Of a stretch of 64,000 bases of DNA, positions 44,031 through 53,324 are shown in pieces. The stretch lies in contig JAAYAG010000030.1 of NCBI GenBank assembly GCA_012719495.1, positions 49,796-113,795 of the forward strand, read 5' to 3'. Below the pieces are notes generated by a model that saw only the letters and a list, made by a program, of their open reading frames with translations, made no database searches and had not been told where the DNA came from. Position 1 is the first letter of the stretch. Each line of letters starts with the position of its first letter. A program made the translations under genes and the position numbers. The DNA is from Bacteroidales bacterium (lineage in GTDB: Bacteria > Bacteroidota > Bacteroidia > Bacteroidales > Prolixibacteraceae).

Positions 44031-44720
44031 ATGAAACGGACGAAGATACTATTGGTAGAAGACGATACAAGTCTTGGATTTTTGCTGGTCGATTTTCTTG
44101 AATCGAACGGTTTTGAAGTAAAACTTTACCGCGATGGAGAATCCGGATTAAACGGATATAAAGCCGGGCAATATGACTTCTGTATTTTCGATGTTATGCT
44201 TCCCGGAATTGATGGATTTACTTTAGCGAAAAGAATTCGTGCCGAAAACAAAACAATCCCGATTATATTTCTCACTGCCCGCTCAATGAAACCCGATAAA
44301 ATTAAGGGCTTCGACATCGGGGGCGACGATTATATTACCAAACCTTTCGACGAAGATGAATTGTTGTGCCGTATAAATGCGATAATAAACCGCTACAATA
44401 TCCAACCCGAAGAAAGCACCAACAAAGAAAAATATTTAATTGGAAAGTATTGTTTCGATTTTAAAAATCAGCTGCTTACAATTGACTCAGAACAACGCCG
44501 ACTCACAAAAAAAGAGAACGATATCCTGCGTTTGCTTTGTCTTTCGGTGAATGAAATAGTTACGCGCGATACCATTCTCTTTTCTATATGGGGCGACAAC
44601 GACTACTTTATCGGCAGAAGCCTTGATGTGTTTATTGCCAAACTCCGTAAGTATCTGGCAGCCGACCCTTCGGTACAAATCAACAACATTCCCAAGGTTG
44701 GGTATATTTTGGCCTGCTGA
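44031..44720 (+). CDS. OmpR-family response regulator
   Basis: The regulator has 229 residues from the ATG at 44031 (the open frame upstream lacks a receiver-domain start). The receiver domain has acidic residues at 10-12 and the phospho-accepting Asp54 (FCIFDVMLPG), plus the conserved Thr/Lys (LTARS, DDYITKPF). A winged-helix DNA-binding domain occupies about 130-229 (LTKKENDILRLLCL, SLDVFIAKLRKYL). It partners the preceding kinase. Its stop abuts the adk stop of the opposite strand. Confidence 0.93.
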   Translation: MKRTKILLVEDDTSLGFLLVDFLESNGFEVKLYRDGESGLNGYKAGQYDFCIFDVMLPGIDGFTLAKRIRAENKTIPIIFLTARSMKPDKIKGFDIGGDDYITKPFDEDELLCRINAIINRYNIQPEESTNKEKYLIGKYCFDFKNQLLTIDSEQRRLTKKENDILRLLCLSVNEIVTRDTILFSIWGDNDYFIGRSLDVFIAKLRKYLAADPSVQINNIPKVGYILAC

Positions 44721-45305
44721 TTACAACACTACAGTAAGACCTTCTATTACAGCCTTTAGCCGCTCTGATATTTCTGCTATTGAGCCAACTCCCTTTACCG
44801 GATAAAACTTTTGTTGTGCTGAATAATAATCAATCAGCGGCATGGTTTTGGTGTTGTAAACATCAATTCTGTTTTCAATTATCGAAACGTCCTGATCGTC
44901 GGCACGTCCTGATGTTTTACCGCGTTCGAGCAACCGGTCAATCAATTCCTGTTTATCAACTTCGAGGGCAAGCATTCCCGATACATTCTGTTTAAAACGT
45001 ACCAACAACTCATCCAGGGCAACAGCCTGGGCAACCGTCCTTGGAAATCCATCGAAAATAAAGCCTGTACAGCCACAGTTGTTTTCCAGAATTTTTTCTA
45101 TCATACCGCAAACGATGGCATCTGGAACAAGCTCTCCCTTGTCAATTAAAGCCTTAGCTTGAATTCCCAAATCAGTTTTACGCGAAATTTCGTCGCGAAG
45201 CATATCACCCGTTGACAGGTGTTTCAGGTTGAAATGCTCAACCAAAAGCTGAGCCTGTGTTCCTTTTCCTGCGCCCGGAGGACCAAAAAGTACTATATTT
45301 AACAT
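44721..45305 (-). CDS. adk: Adenylate kinase
   Basis: Adk interconverts ATP + AMP and two ADP. The P-loop GPPGAGKGTQ is at 8-17, AMP-binding STGDMLRDEI follows, and GFPRTVAQA is present. Length 194 indicates the short-LID form without a zinc-binding insertion. The gene is 16 bases after hpt in one operon. Confidence 0.96.
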   Translation of the reverse strand: MLNIVLFGPPGAGKGTQAQLLVEHFNLKHLSTGDMLRDEISRKTDLGIQAKALIDKGELVPDAIVCGMIEKILENNCGCTGFIFDGFPRTVAQAVALDELLVRFKQNVSGMLALEVDKQELIDRLLERGKTSGRADDQDVSIIENRIDVYNTKTMPLIDYYSAQQKFYPVKGVGSIAEISERLKAVIEGLTVVL

Positions 45306-45321
45306 GATTAAATGGTTAAGG

Positions 45322-45861
45322 TTATTCTACAACTTTATAAATGTCACGGAGGTTTCTCCCTTTCTGATTATAGTCGAGACCCCAGCCTACAATAAACTCA
45401 TTACCAATTTCGAGGCCTACATAATCAAGTGGCATTTTATTATTAAATTTTTCGGGCTTAAGCAATAAGGTGGCAATTTTCACCGACTTTGGATTATGTT
45501 CTTTCAGGATGTTCATCACTTCAATAATGGTGGTGCCCGTATCTACAATATCTTCAAGAACTACCAAAGTACGTCCTTTCACAGGCTCATTTAAACCGAT
45601 TAGCTTTTTCACCTGACCAGTTGTATCAATCCCATCGTACGACGATAACTTGAGAAAAGTAACCTCGGGTTCAACAAGGTCGACATCTTTAAAAAGCTCT
45701 GCGGTAAACCAAAACGAACCATTCAGAATGCAAATAAACAGAACATCCTCATTTTTAAGATCATTACTTATTTCGTGAGCAACACGTTCTATTGCCTTCT
45801 TCACTATATCATACTCAATGTACGTTTCAAACTCCTTGTCGAGCAATTTAATCCTAGCCAT
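45322..45861 (-). CDS. hpt: Hypoxanthine phosphoribosyltransferase
   Basis: The enzyme salvages hypoxanthine or guanine to the nucleotide using PRPP. The PRPP motif reads VVLEDIVDTGTT, with FICILNGSFWF as the conserved N-terminal block and VGWGLDYNQKGRNL near the C-terminus. I chose the ATG at 45861 (MARIKLLDKEFE); an ATG three codons earlier is possible. About 179 residues, cytosolic; it heads the hpt-adk operon. Confidence 0.95.
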   Translation of the reverse strand: MARIKLLDKEFETYIEYDIVKKAIERVAHEISNDLKNEDVLFICILNGSFWFTAELFKDVDLVEPEVTFLKLSSYDGIDTTGQVKKLIGLNEPVKGRTLVVLEDIVDTGTTIIEVMNILKEHNPKSVKIATLLLKPEKFNNKMPLDYVGLEIGNEFIVGWGLDYNQKGRNLRDIYKVVE

Positions 45862-46057
45862 ATTCCCCAATTAAAAAATTGAATTTTAGTACAAATAACT
45901 GTCAAAATTTCGAGAAATAGAATATAATCTTAACAGATAAGAGAGAAACTTAAAAAAGGCATAATTTTGATTTGTTTTTCAGCATGTGATGTTATTTTTG
46001 AAAAGAATGAATGGGTATTATCACGGCACAATTTTCAGGAGCATTCATGCCCTTTCG

Positions 46058-46065
46058 TATTTTTG
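46058..46065 (+). promoter_or_regulatory. Possible purE -7 element
   Basis: TATTTTTG matches the consensus, about 70 bases upstream of purE. A second, similar TATTTTTG occurs near 45992. The rest of the hpt-purE gap (45862-46134) shows no recognisable feature. Confidence 0.35.
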
Positions 46066-46134
46066 AAGAGCAAATACAATATAATATATGATGAAATAGT
46101 CTATTGCAGATATTAACATTCAAAAATTATACCG

Positions 46135-46641
46135 ATGAAACCAGTAGTTAGCATTATCATGGGCAGCACCAGCGATCTCAAAGTGATGGAAAAAGCAGCC
46201 AAAATTCTCGACGAGTTCGAAATACCCTTTGAAATAAATGCCTTATCGGCACACCGAACCCCCGAAGAAGTGGAGAAATTTGCCAAGGGAGCTAAAGAAC
46301 GCGGCATTAAAGTAATTGTTGCTGCTGCAGGTATGGCCGCTCACCTTTGCGGGGTAATTGCCTCAATGACAACGCTTCCTGTAATTGGAGTACCCATTAA
46401 CGCCAGCCTCGACGGTATGGATGCACTACTTGCCATTGTGCAAATGCCTCCCGGAATTCCTGTGGCAACGGTTGGAATTGATGGAGCGATGAATGCCGGA
46501 CTGCTGGCTGTTCAGATGCTGTCGCTTTCTGATGATCAATTAGCCGAAAAACTTGTCAAATATAAAGAAAGCCTCAAAGAAAAAATTGTAAGGGCAAATG
46601 CTGAACTTGCCGAGGTAAAATTCAATTATAAAACAAATTAA
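46135..46641 (+). CDS. purE: N5-carboxyaminoimidazole ribonucleotide mutase
   Basis: PurE (class I) moves the carboxyl group of N5-CAIR to carbon 4 in purine synthesis. [17 protein letters not shown] forms the substrate loop and the SAHRTPEEV block supplies the catalytic histidine; [22 protein letters not shown] follows. Length 168 is normal. It is monocistronic, with a terminator at 46656. Confidence 0.96.
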   Translation: MKPVVSIIMGSTSDLKVMEKAAKILDEFEIPFEINALSAHRTPEEVEKFAKGAKERGIKVIVAAAGMAAHLCGVIASMTTLPVIGVPINASLDGMDALLAIVQMPPGIPVATVGIDGAMNAGLLAVQMLSLSDDQLAEKLVKYKESLKEKIVRANAELAEVKFNYKTN

Positions 46642-46655
46642 CCCGTTATAATCGA

Positions 46656-46689
46656 AAGGGACGATCTGTTACAAGTCGTCCTTTTTTTT
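46656..46689 (+). terminator. purE terminator
   Basis: AAGGGACGA and TCGTCC form a hairpin around an 11-base loop, followed by eight Ts. The remaining gap to 46856 shows nothing recognisable. Confidence 0.8.
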
Positions 46690-46856
46690 CAAATTCGAAA
46701 AAAACACCGCTACTACAGGCAATCATCAGAGATATCAGGTTATCAAAACAAATAATCTGGTCAATTTTTTAATTAGCATAGTATTAATCGACAGTAAAAA
46801 TTGTTTATCTTTCGAACAAAACAGATTCATTCATTGAATCACCAAATGAACAACCG

Positions 46857-47687
46857 TTGAACGCATATTTTTCTCGCATAATATTATTTATTTTTCTCCT
46901 GTCCATCGTAAACCACGTGGACGCAAGGAGCAATGTTTTCCCGTCAACCGGGCGAAGTGCGGCTATGGCTCATGCCTTTGTCAGTCAGTCGGGTATCGAT
47001 GCAGCCATACAAAATCCTGCAGGAGTCGCTTCCCTCCCCGCTGTTGCTTTTGCAGCTTTCTATGAAAAACGATTTACAATCAGCGAATTATCATCTCAGG
47101 GCATAATTGGCGCCTTACCTGTCGGGAAAGGGGTTTTTTCAGCATGTTTCCACACTTTTGGCCCTTTAAGTTGGCGTGAAACTGAAGCTTCGCTGGGATA
47201 CTCGCTTCAACTCTCCCCCAAACTATCAGGCGGTGTTAAAATTAATTACCTGTCGATGAAGTTACCCGAAGAAAATGCACAGCTTGGTACTGCCAGTGCT
47301 ACAGTAGGGCTAATTTACAAGCTCCTGCCCTCTCTTTTTATAGGACTCAACATCGATAATCCATGGTCGGTTGCATTACAAACCTCGACCTTCGAGAATA
47401 ATATACCATACAAGATTCAGCTCGGGGGACATTCAAAAATAAGCGAGAATTTTACGGTTTCTGCCGAAGTGGAAAAACTAGATAAAGAGCCTGTTGTACT
47501 GAAAATGGGTGCTGAATGGGAAGCCGCTAACCATTTTTTCTTACGGGGCGGATACAGCTCATCAACAACAAAACTCTATGGAGGCTTGGGGTTTAGCTAT
47601 CGGTACTTCACCGCTGATCTTGCCTTCGGACTACACCAAACGCTAGGGGTAACACCTTTTGTTTCAATAAAATTCAACCTGAATTGA
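46857..47687 (+). CDS. PorV/PorQ-like outer-membrane barrel protein
   Basis: The 276-residue exported protein begins at TTG (46857); an ATG eleven bases earlier is out of frame and runs into a stop after four codons. Signal peptide NHVDARS, then GRSAAMAHAFVSQSGIDAAIQNPAGVA, the FadL/PorV-type helix-plug pattern, and repeated outward-facing beta strands. PorV and PorQ act in T9SS, but the family is broad and this copy is shorter. Its TGA overlaps the TTG of the next gene by four bases, so the products are probably partners. Confidence 0.72.
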   Translation: MNAYFSRIILFIFLLSIVNHVDARSNVFPSTGRSAAMAHAFVSQSGIDAAIQNPAGVASLPAVAFAAFYEKRFTISELSSQGIIGALPVGKGVFSACFHTFGPLSWRETEASLGYSLQLSPKLSGGVKINYLSMKLPEENAQLGTASATVGLIYKLLPSLFIGLNIDNPWSVALQTSTFENNIPYKIQLGGHSKISENFTVSAEVEKLDKEPVVLKMGAEWEAANHFFLRGGYSSSTTKLYGGLGFSYRYFTADLAFGLHQTLGVTPFVSIKFNLN

Positions 47688-49729
47688 AAGTACGTTTCAT
47701 CCATATCATCTTGATTATGTTGCTCGTTCCGGCAACTCTTTTCGCTCAGGAAAGATCTGCGTTCGAACGATCGGCTCTGCTCGAGGATATAGCAGAAACC
47801 GCTGCTGAAAATGGGGATGAGAATACCGATTTATCTGCCGTTCTTGAAGAATTGGAAGACCTCATGAACCACCCGCTGAGCATCAACAACGTAAGCCGCA
47901 CCGAATTGGAAAAACTGAGGTTCTTAAGTCCTGCACAGATTGATAATCTATTGAATTACAGGAATAAAGTTGGGCAGTTATTTAGCACAACAGAACTTAG
48001 TTTAATCGACGGTTTCAACGATGATTTAGCCAACAAACTGACCCTGTTTGTTCAAATTGAAGCCCCTGAAGAAAAAGATTTTAACTTCAATAAAAACGAA
48101 GTGAATGCCTACACGCATTATGTTATTGAAAAAGCCAAAGGATTTATACCCGATGAGAATGGAGACAAACGCTTTGCCGGCTCAATGCCCAAAATGCTCC
48201 TGAAATATAAAGGAGAAAAAAGCAAGCATTGGAACTGGGGCTTAACTGCTGAAAACGATATGGGTGAAGCTTTTTTCAGCGGGAATAATAAAGCTGGTTT
48301 CGACTTTTATTCGGGCTTCGTAACGTGGCAGGGCAACAAGCTTTTACGACGCATCATTGTTGGCGATTATCAGGTGAAGAGCGGACAAGGCTTGGTGATG
48401 TGGTCGGGATATGGCGGCAGAAAAACAATCGACGGCATGTCATTGCGATACACAGGTCAGGGATTGCGCCCCTATAGTTCGGCTGCAGAATATGGTTTCA
48501 TGCGGGGAATTGCTGCCAGTTTCGAAAGTGGGCAGCTCAGTTTTACCACGTTCTATTCAAACCGAAACAACGATGCCAATGTTACTATTGTCGACGCAAA
48601 TGATGACCCGGCGGCTGTTTCAACCATAACAGAATCGGGTTACCACCGCACAGGCAGCGAAATTGTCGATAAAGGAGCGTTGAACATACAAACTGCCGGA
48701 TTAAATGCAAGGTACACAAAAGGAACATTTTCGGCAGGATTAAACTCTGGTTATCAACGCTATGGAACATCAGTTCAGCCAGATCCAAAGTTATATAATC
48801 AGTATTATTTTCGCGGTAACGAGAATTTTTGCATCAGTGCCGATGCCCAAAAAGCCCTGAAAAATGCTTCTCTTTATGGAGAATTTGCAGTCAGTAAATC
48901 GGGGGGAACGGCGCTTGTAGCAGGTTTTGACGCATCGCCGGCAAGCGAAGTGGCACTAAGTGTTGTGTTTCGCGATTATAAGAAAGATTACCACACAATT
49001 AGCGGGAACTCGTTCTCTGAATTCGGGAACGTGTCCAATGAAAAAGGCCTCTATTCGAGCATAACATTATATTCTATACCTAGGGTTACACTCAATGCCT
49101 ACCTCGATACATATAAATCGTATTGGGTGAAGTTTTCCTCGCTACGACCTGTCTCCGGTTACGATTTTGCGGTACAGGGGCTTTGGGCAATTTCGAGAAA
49201 ACTTAATCTTCAACTTCGCTATCGCACCGAAACCCGGAATGAAAATGCTTCGATTGAAAGTACTGTTAAAACAGACACTTACAAAACCACAAACAAAATC
49301 AGGCTTAATACCGAATGGAAAGCCACCAATACGTTGACTTTCAGGTTACGTTCGGAATGGAACAGTGTTGAAAAAGATGACTCACTACTACAAGGTTTTA
49401 TGGTATTGGCCGATGCAAATGCCAAATTATTCAACGAAAAACTAAGCGCCACAGCCCGGGTGGCATGGTTTGATACCGATCATTATAACTCAGGAATAAG
49501 GACATACGAAAACGATTTACCGTTGAATTTTTCAGTCCCGGTATACTACCTTAAAGGTATGCGCTACTATATAAACCTGAACTACAAAGCCTCACGCGCG
49601 TTGACAATCTATTTAAAACTATCTCAAACCCTATTGAACAACGAGTATACCTCTATAGGCTCGGGCGACTTGGCCATTGAGGGAAAACAAAAAACAGAGA
49701 TCAAATTTCAGGTTCGTTATAAGTTCTGA
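47684..49729 (+). CDS. Outer-membrane protein with N-terminal helix-hairpin-helix (ComEA-like) domain
   Basis: The 681-residue exported protein starts at TTG (47684). Signal peptide ends near LFAQ. Residues about 45-125 form a ComEA-like double helix-hairpin-helix (for example INNVSRTELEKLRFLSPAQIDNLLNY), a DNA-binding fold. The remaining 530 residues are beta-rich with alternating aromatic strands, consistent with an outer-membrane barrel ending in Phe. It overlaps the preceding barrel gene by four bases. DNA uptake is possible but unproven; the HhH domain may bind protein or act structurally. Confidence 0.8.
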   Translation: MKVRFIHIILIMLLVPATLFAQERSAFERSALLEDIAETAAENGDENTDLSAVLEELEDLMNHPLSINNVSRTELEKLRFLSPAQIDNLLNYRNKVGQLFSTTELSLIDGFNDDLANKLTLFVQIEAPEEKDFNFNKNEVNAYTHYVIEKAKGFIPDENGDKRFAGSMPKMLLKYKGEKSKHWNWGLTAENDMGEAFFSGNNKAGFDFYSGFVTWQGNKLLRRIIVGDYQVKSGQGLVMWSGYGGRKTIDGMSLRYTGQGLRPYSSAAEYGFMRGIAASFESGQLSFTTFYSNRNNDANVTIVDANDDPAAVSTITESGYHRTGSEIVDKGALNIQTAGLNARYTKGTFSAGLNSGYQRYGTSVQPDPKLYNQYYFRGNENFCISADAQKALKNASLYGEFAVSKSGGTALVAGFDASPASEVALSVVFRDYKKDYHTISGNSFSEFGNVSNEKGLYSSITLYSIPRVTLNAYLDTYKSYWVKFSSLRPVSGYDFAVQGLWAISRKLNLQLRYRTETRNENASIESTVKTDTYKTTNKIRLNTEWKATNTLTFRLRSEWNSVEKDDSLLQGFMVLADANAKLFNEKLSATARVAWFDTDHYNSGIRTYENDLPLNFSVPVYYLKGMRYYINLNYKASRALTIYLKLSQTLLNNEYTSIGSGDLAIEGKQKTEIKFQVRYKF

Positions 49730-49761
49730 CACGAATAATTTTCACCCTTCATAGTTTTCTA

Positions 49762-49769
49762 TAAATTTG
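49762..49769 (+). promoter_or_regulatory. -7 element of the acyltransferase gene
   Basis: TAAATTTG lies about 20 bases upstream of the ATG at 49790. Confidence 0.5.
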
Positions 49770-49789
49770 CGCAACAAAAAAATAAGGTA

Positions 49790-50929
49790 ATGATGAATTT
49801 TGACGAGATACGGCCTTTCAATAACGACGAACTTCAAAGTGCAATCGCTTCACTGTTGGCCGATGAACGGTTTATGAGACTTGTAAATTACTTGTTCCCC
49901 GAAAAACAAATTAGGGAACAAATGCTTTATGTGTTTTCAACAATCGACAATATCGACGATTTTCAAAGCAAAATTATCTTACCGTTGCTCGACAATATAA
50001 AAAAGTCAACAACAAATGGGGTCACTATCAGTACGATGGATCAATTCAAACGTACCGACAATTACCTTTTCATATCCAATCACCGAGACATCATTCTCGA
50101 TCCGGCATTTCTCAACATGCTCATGGCCCAGAATGGATTTCGCACTACAGAAATTGCTATCGGCGATAACCTGTTGATTTACGATTGGATTACAACCTTG
50201 GTACGTATCAACCGATCTTTCGTTGTTAAAAGAAACCTTGGGCTACGCGAACAACTCACAGCCTCGAAAGAACTTTCTGCTTACATACGCCATACCCTCA
50301 CTCGAAAAGGCGAATCGGTATGGATTGCTCAACGCGAAGGCCGCTCGAAAGACGGGAATGACCTAACCCAACCCGCCATCCTCAAGATGTTGAATATGAG
50401 CAACGATGGCTCTCTTCTCGAAGGATTCTACGAATTAAATATCGTACCCATGGCTATTTCGTATGAGATAGAACCTTGTGGAATACTCAAAGTTGAAGAA
50501 ACGCTGAAAAGAAAATTCAATCCTTCGTTTTCAAAAACACCTGAAGACGACATAAAAAGCATGAGCGATGGTGTAACGAAGCCAAAAGGACGGGTTCATT
50601 TCTCATTTGGCAACCCGGTAAATTACAAACTGATAGAATTATTAAAAGATAAAAACACCGGAGAAACTATTCAGACTATTTCAGAATATATCGACAAGAG
50701 AATTTACTTCAACTACAAACTCTGGCCGAACAATTATATCGCTCACGACCTGCTTTTCAATAGTAATTCACATGCTGCAAAGTATACCAAAGAAGAAAAA
50801 GAGCAGTTTGTGACCATGATGAACAACGAGGTATCGACCATCGCTTTCGACAAAGCAGAAGCATGCAGCCAGTATTTACAACTTTATGCCAACCCTGTAA
50901 TTAATTACGAAAAGCATTTCGGAGAATGA
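49790..50929 (+). CDS. Glycerolphosphate acyltransferase-family protein
   Basis: The 379-residue protein belongs to the lysophospholipid/glycerol-phosphate acyltransferase family. Its motif is FISNHRDIILDPAFLN: H98 to D104 is an HX5D variant of the usual HX4D, with Asp100 nearby as an alternative. IAQREGRSKDGNDLTQPA corresponds to motif III and FSFGNPVNYKL to the C-terminal region. There is no clear membrane segment. It overlaps a HAD gene by four bases. Confidence 0.8.
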   Translation: MMNFDEIRPFNNDELQSAIASLLADERFMRLVNYLFPEKQIREQMLYVFSTIDNIDDFQSKIILPLLDNIKKSTTNGVTISTMDQFKRTDNYLFISNHRDIILDPAFLNMLMAQNGFRTTEIAIGDNLLIYDWITTLVRINRSFVVKRNLGLREQLTASKELSAYIRHTLTRKGESVWIAQREGRSKDGNDLTQPAILKMLNMSNDGSLLEGFYELNIVPMAISYEIEPCGILKVEETLKRKFNPSFSKTPEDDIKSMSDGVTKPKGRVHFSFGNPVNYKLIELLKDKNTGETIQTISEYIDKRIYFNYKLWPNNYIAHDLLFNSNSHAAKYTKEEKEQFVTMMNNEVSTIAFDKAEACSQYLQLYANPVINYEKHFGE

Positions 50930-51564
50930 TTAAAACCGATACTATTATTTGGGATTGGAACGGCACCTTGCTCAACGATACCGATATTTGTATCGAAACC
51001 ATAAACGAACTTCTCAGTAAGCGAGGCCTGCCACTTATTGACAAAGCAAAATATCACGAGACATTTGGGTTTCCGGTAATTGATTATTATCGCAGAATAG
51101 GCTTCGACTTCAGCAAAGAACCTTTTGAAATACCTGCATTGGAATACATTGCCTTGTATGAAACCAAAGTACGTAATTGCAGCCTTCATTCAGAAGTGCC
51201 AGAAATCCTAAGTTACTTTGAATCAAAAAACTACCGGCAAGTTATACTTTCAGCATCTGAAAACCAGATGCTTGAAACTATGGTCGATCACTTTGGAATA
51301 AGAACGTACTTTGAACAGCTTAGCGGCCTCGACAACCATTTTGCCACATCAAAAACAGCCATTGGCAACTCACTTCTCAAAGCACTCAGTATAAAACCTC
51401 AACAAGCCTGCCTCATTGGCGATACCACACACGACTACGAAGTTGCGCAACAACTGGGAACCCGTTGTATATTGGTATCGAACGGACATCAACCATTAAA
51501 AACATTGAAAAAAACCGGGTGCAGAGTGATTGAACAGTTAAACGAACTGGTTACCTGCCTGTGA
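50926..51564 (+). CDS. HAD-superfamily hydrolase
   Basis: The 212-residue cytosolic protein has motif I DWNGTLLND (Asp10 nucleophile), in which the second Asp of DxD is Asn12. Motif II ILSASE, a Lys before CLIGDT, and motif IV GDTTHDYEVA follow. Gph-type phosphatases usually need the second Asp as acid/base, so this Asn variant is a subgroup that may act differently. Its ATGA overlap with the acyltransferase gene implies co-translation, possibly in lipid metabolism. Confidence 0.85.
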   Translation: MIKTDTIIWDWNGTLLNDTDICIETINELLSKRGLPLIDKAKYHETFGFPVIDYYRRIGFDFSKEPFEIPALEYIALYETKVRNCSLHSEVPEILSYFESKNYRQVILSASENQMLETMVDHFGIRTYFEQLSGLDNHFATSKTAIGNSLLKALSIKPQQACLIGDTTHDYEVAQQLGTRCILVSNGHQPLKTLKKTGCRVIEQLNELVTCL

Positions 51565-51567
51565 TGG

Positions 51568-53289
51568 TTATCGCTTTTTTATATCCCTGATCAACAATTG
51601 AATGGAAGTCTTGCCACGAAATTCATTTTCGGTAATTGAATAGCAGATATCGAAAGGCAAGCCAGACTCGACTAGTGGAAATTTAACGGCCTGCATAAAG
51701 GCGATCCCCTGAAATTTCTGAAACGACCGGGTTGGCTCAACCAATTCGAGTTTAAGGTGATCTTCGTTTTGTCCAACCAACTTGCTGTTGCCCGAGTCGA
51801 AAACATCTTCAGAAACAAAAACCGGGTTCATATTATGAGGGCCAAACGGTTCGAATTGTTTAAGAATCCTTACAAATTTCGGGGTAATTTCTGAAAGCTG
51901 AAGCTTTGTATCCACTTCAATGGTTTGTTCTTGTTGCTTGTCGGTAATTGTTTTCTCGACAAACTCTTCAAAGCGTTCGGTAAAGCGCCTTACATTCTCG
52001 AGTTTCATGGTTAAACCGGCAGCAAACATGTGTCCGCCATAAGATTCCAGCAAATCGCTGCAATAGTCTATCGCTTCATACAGGTCGAAATCCTTCACCG
52101 AACGAGCTGATCCAGTGGCCATTCCATTCGATTCAGTAAGGATAACTGTGGGGCGATAAAACGTGTCGGTAAGCCGGGAAGCTACAATTCCAACAACTCC
52201 TTTATGCCAATCCCTGTTATATAAAACTGTCGATTTCTTATTCAGCAGATCAGGATTATTACTGATCATATCCAGGGCATCCTGAGTTATATCGCGATCG
52301 AGTGATTTTCGGATTTCGTTAAAAGAGTTCACTTCATCGCTCATGAGTAATGCTTCGCCGGGACTATCACTAATGAGTAGTTCAACCGATTTTTTTCCGT
52401 GCTCAATTCGTCCTGCAGCATTCAGTCGAGGACCAATTTTGAACACAATGTCGTTGATGGTTATTTCTGTTCCTTCGCCAATTCCCGCACTTTTTATCAG
52501 CGTTTTTAGTCCCATGCTTGGGTCCGAATTCAACTTTTTTAAGCCGTAATACGCTAATACCCGGTTTTCTCCGGTAACAGGAACAATGTCGGAAGCAATA
52601 CTTACAACAACCAGGTCGAGTAATTCATACAAATTCGATACGGGTTCGCCAAAACGCATGCAGTATGCTTGCAGAAACTTGAAGCCCACTCCGCAACCCG
52701 ACAACTCTTTGTACGGGTAGGAACAATCGGTGCGCTTTGGATCAAGAACAGCAACTGCCTCAGGCACTTTATCGCCCGGGTTATGGTGATCGCAGATAAT
52801 AAAATCGACATGACGTGTGCGGGCATAAGCAATTTTTTCGAACGCTTTAATACCACAATCGAGCACTATAACAAGCGAAAAATTGTTGTTAGCAGCGTAC
52901 TCAATCGACTTTGGCGAAATTCCGTACCCTTCGGAATAACGATCGGGAATATAAAAATGCAGATTTTCAATCTTATCCTTCAGAAACAGATACATAAGAG
53001 CCACCGATGTTGTTCCGTCAACATCGTAGTCGCCATAAATAAGCACTTTCTCTTGTCGTTCTATAGCTTGGTTCAACCGATTAACAGCTTTTTCCATGTC
53101 CTTCATAAGGAAAGGATCGTGAAGGTCTGCAAGTCGTGGACGAAAAAAAGCTTTGGCTTCTTCGAAAGTCCGAATATTTCGCTGGACCAAAAGGTTTGCA
53201 ATCGTCATATCAATCGACAGCTTTGCCGACAAGTGCTTAACATCATTTATGTCGCCTGGTTGTTTTAAATTCCAAACCTTCTCTGTCAT
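51568..53289 (-). CDS. recJ: Single-stranded-DNA-specific exonuclease RecJ
   Basis: RecJ digests single-stranded DNA 5' to 3' during recombination and repair. DHH motifs are visible: YGDYDVDGTTS, IVLDCGIKA, CDHHNPGDKVPEA and LDP. The DHHA1 region contains SYGGHMFAAGLTM. Length 573 is usual. A minus-strand -7 element reading TATCTTTG lies about 30 bases upstream. Confidence 0.95.
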   Translation of the reverse strand: MTEKVWNLKQPGDINDVKHLSAKLSIDMTIANLLVQRNIRTFEEAKAFFRPRLADLHDPFLMKDMEKAVNRLNQAIERQEKVLIYGDYDVDGTTSVALMYLFLKDKIENLHFYIPDRYSEGYGISPKSIEYAANNNFSLVIVLDCGIKAFEKIAYARTRHVDFIICDHHNPGDKVPEAVAVLDPKRTDCSYPYKELSGCGVGFKFLQAYCMRFGEPVSNLYELLDLVVVSIASDIVPVTGENRVLAYYGLKKLNSDPSMGLKTLIKSAGIGEGTEITINDIVFKIGPRLNAAGRIEHGKKSVELLISDSPGEALLMSDEVNSFNEIRKSLDRDITQDALDMISNNPDLLNKKSTVLYNRDWHKGVVGIVASRLTDTFYRPTVILTESNGMATGSARSVKDFDLYEAIDYCSDLLESYGGHMFAAGLTMKLENVRRFTERFEEFVEKTITDKQQEQTIEVDTKLQLSEITPKFVRILKQFEPFGPHNMNPVFVSEDVFDSGNSKLVGQNEDHLKLELVEPTRSFQKFQGIAFMQAVKFPLVESGLPFDICYSITENEFRGKTSIQLLIRDIKKR

Positions 53290-53316
53290 TCTGATTGTAT
53301 CTGCACTCTAATGCTT

Positions 53317-53324
53317 CAAAGATA
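53317..53324 (-). promoter_or_regulatory. recJ -7 element
   Basis: The minus strand reads TATCTTTG about 30 bases upstream of the recJ start. Confidence 0.5.

Noticed and set aside
46846..46860. ATG-initiated tetrapeptide just before the PorV-like gene
   Set aside because: The frame stops after four codons; the overlapping TTG gives the signal peptide. A leader-peptide role is possible but has no support.
46857..47687. Naming this barrel PorV or PorQ outright
   Set aside because: Length and motifs show only broad family similarity, and no other T9SS machinery genes are beside it.
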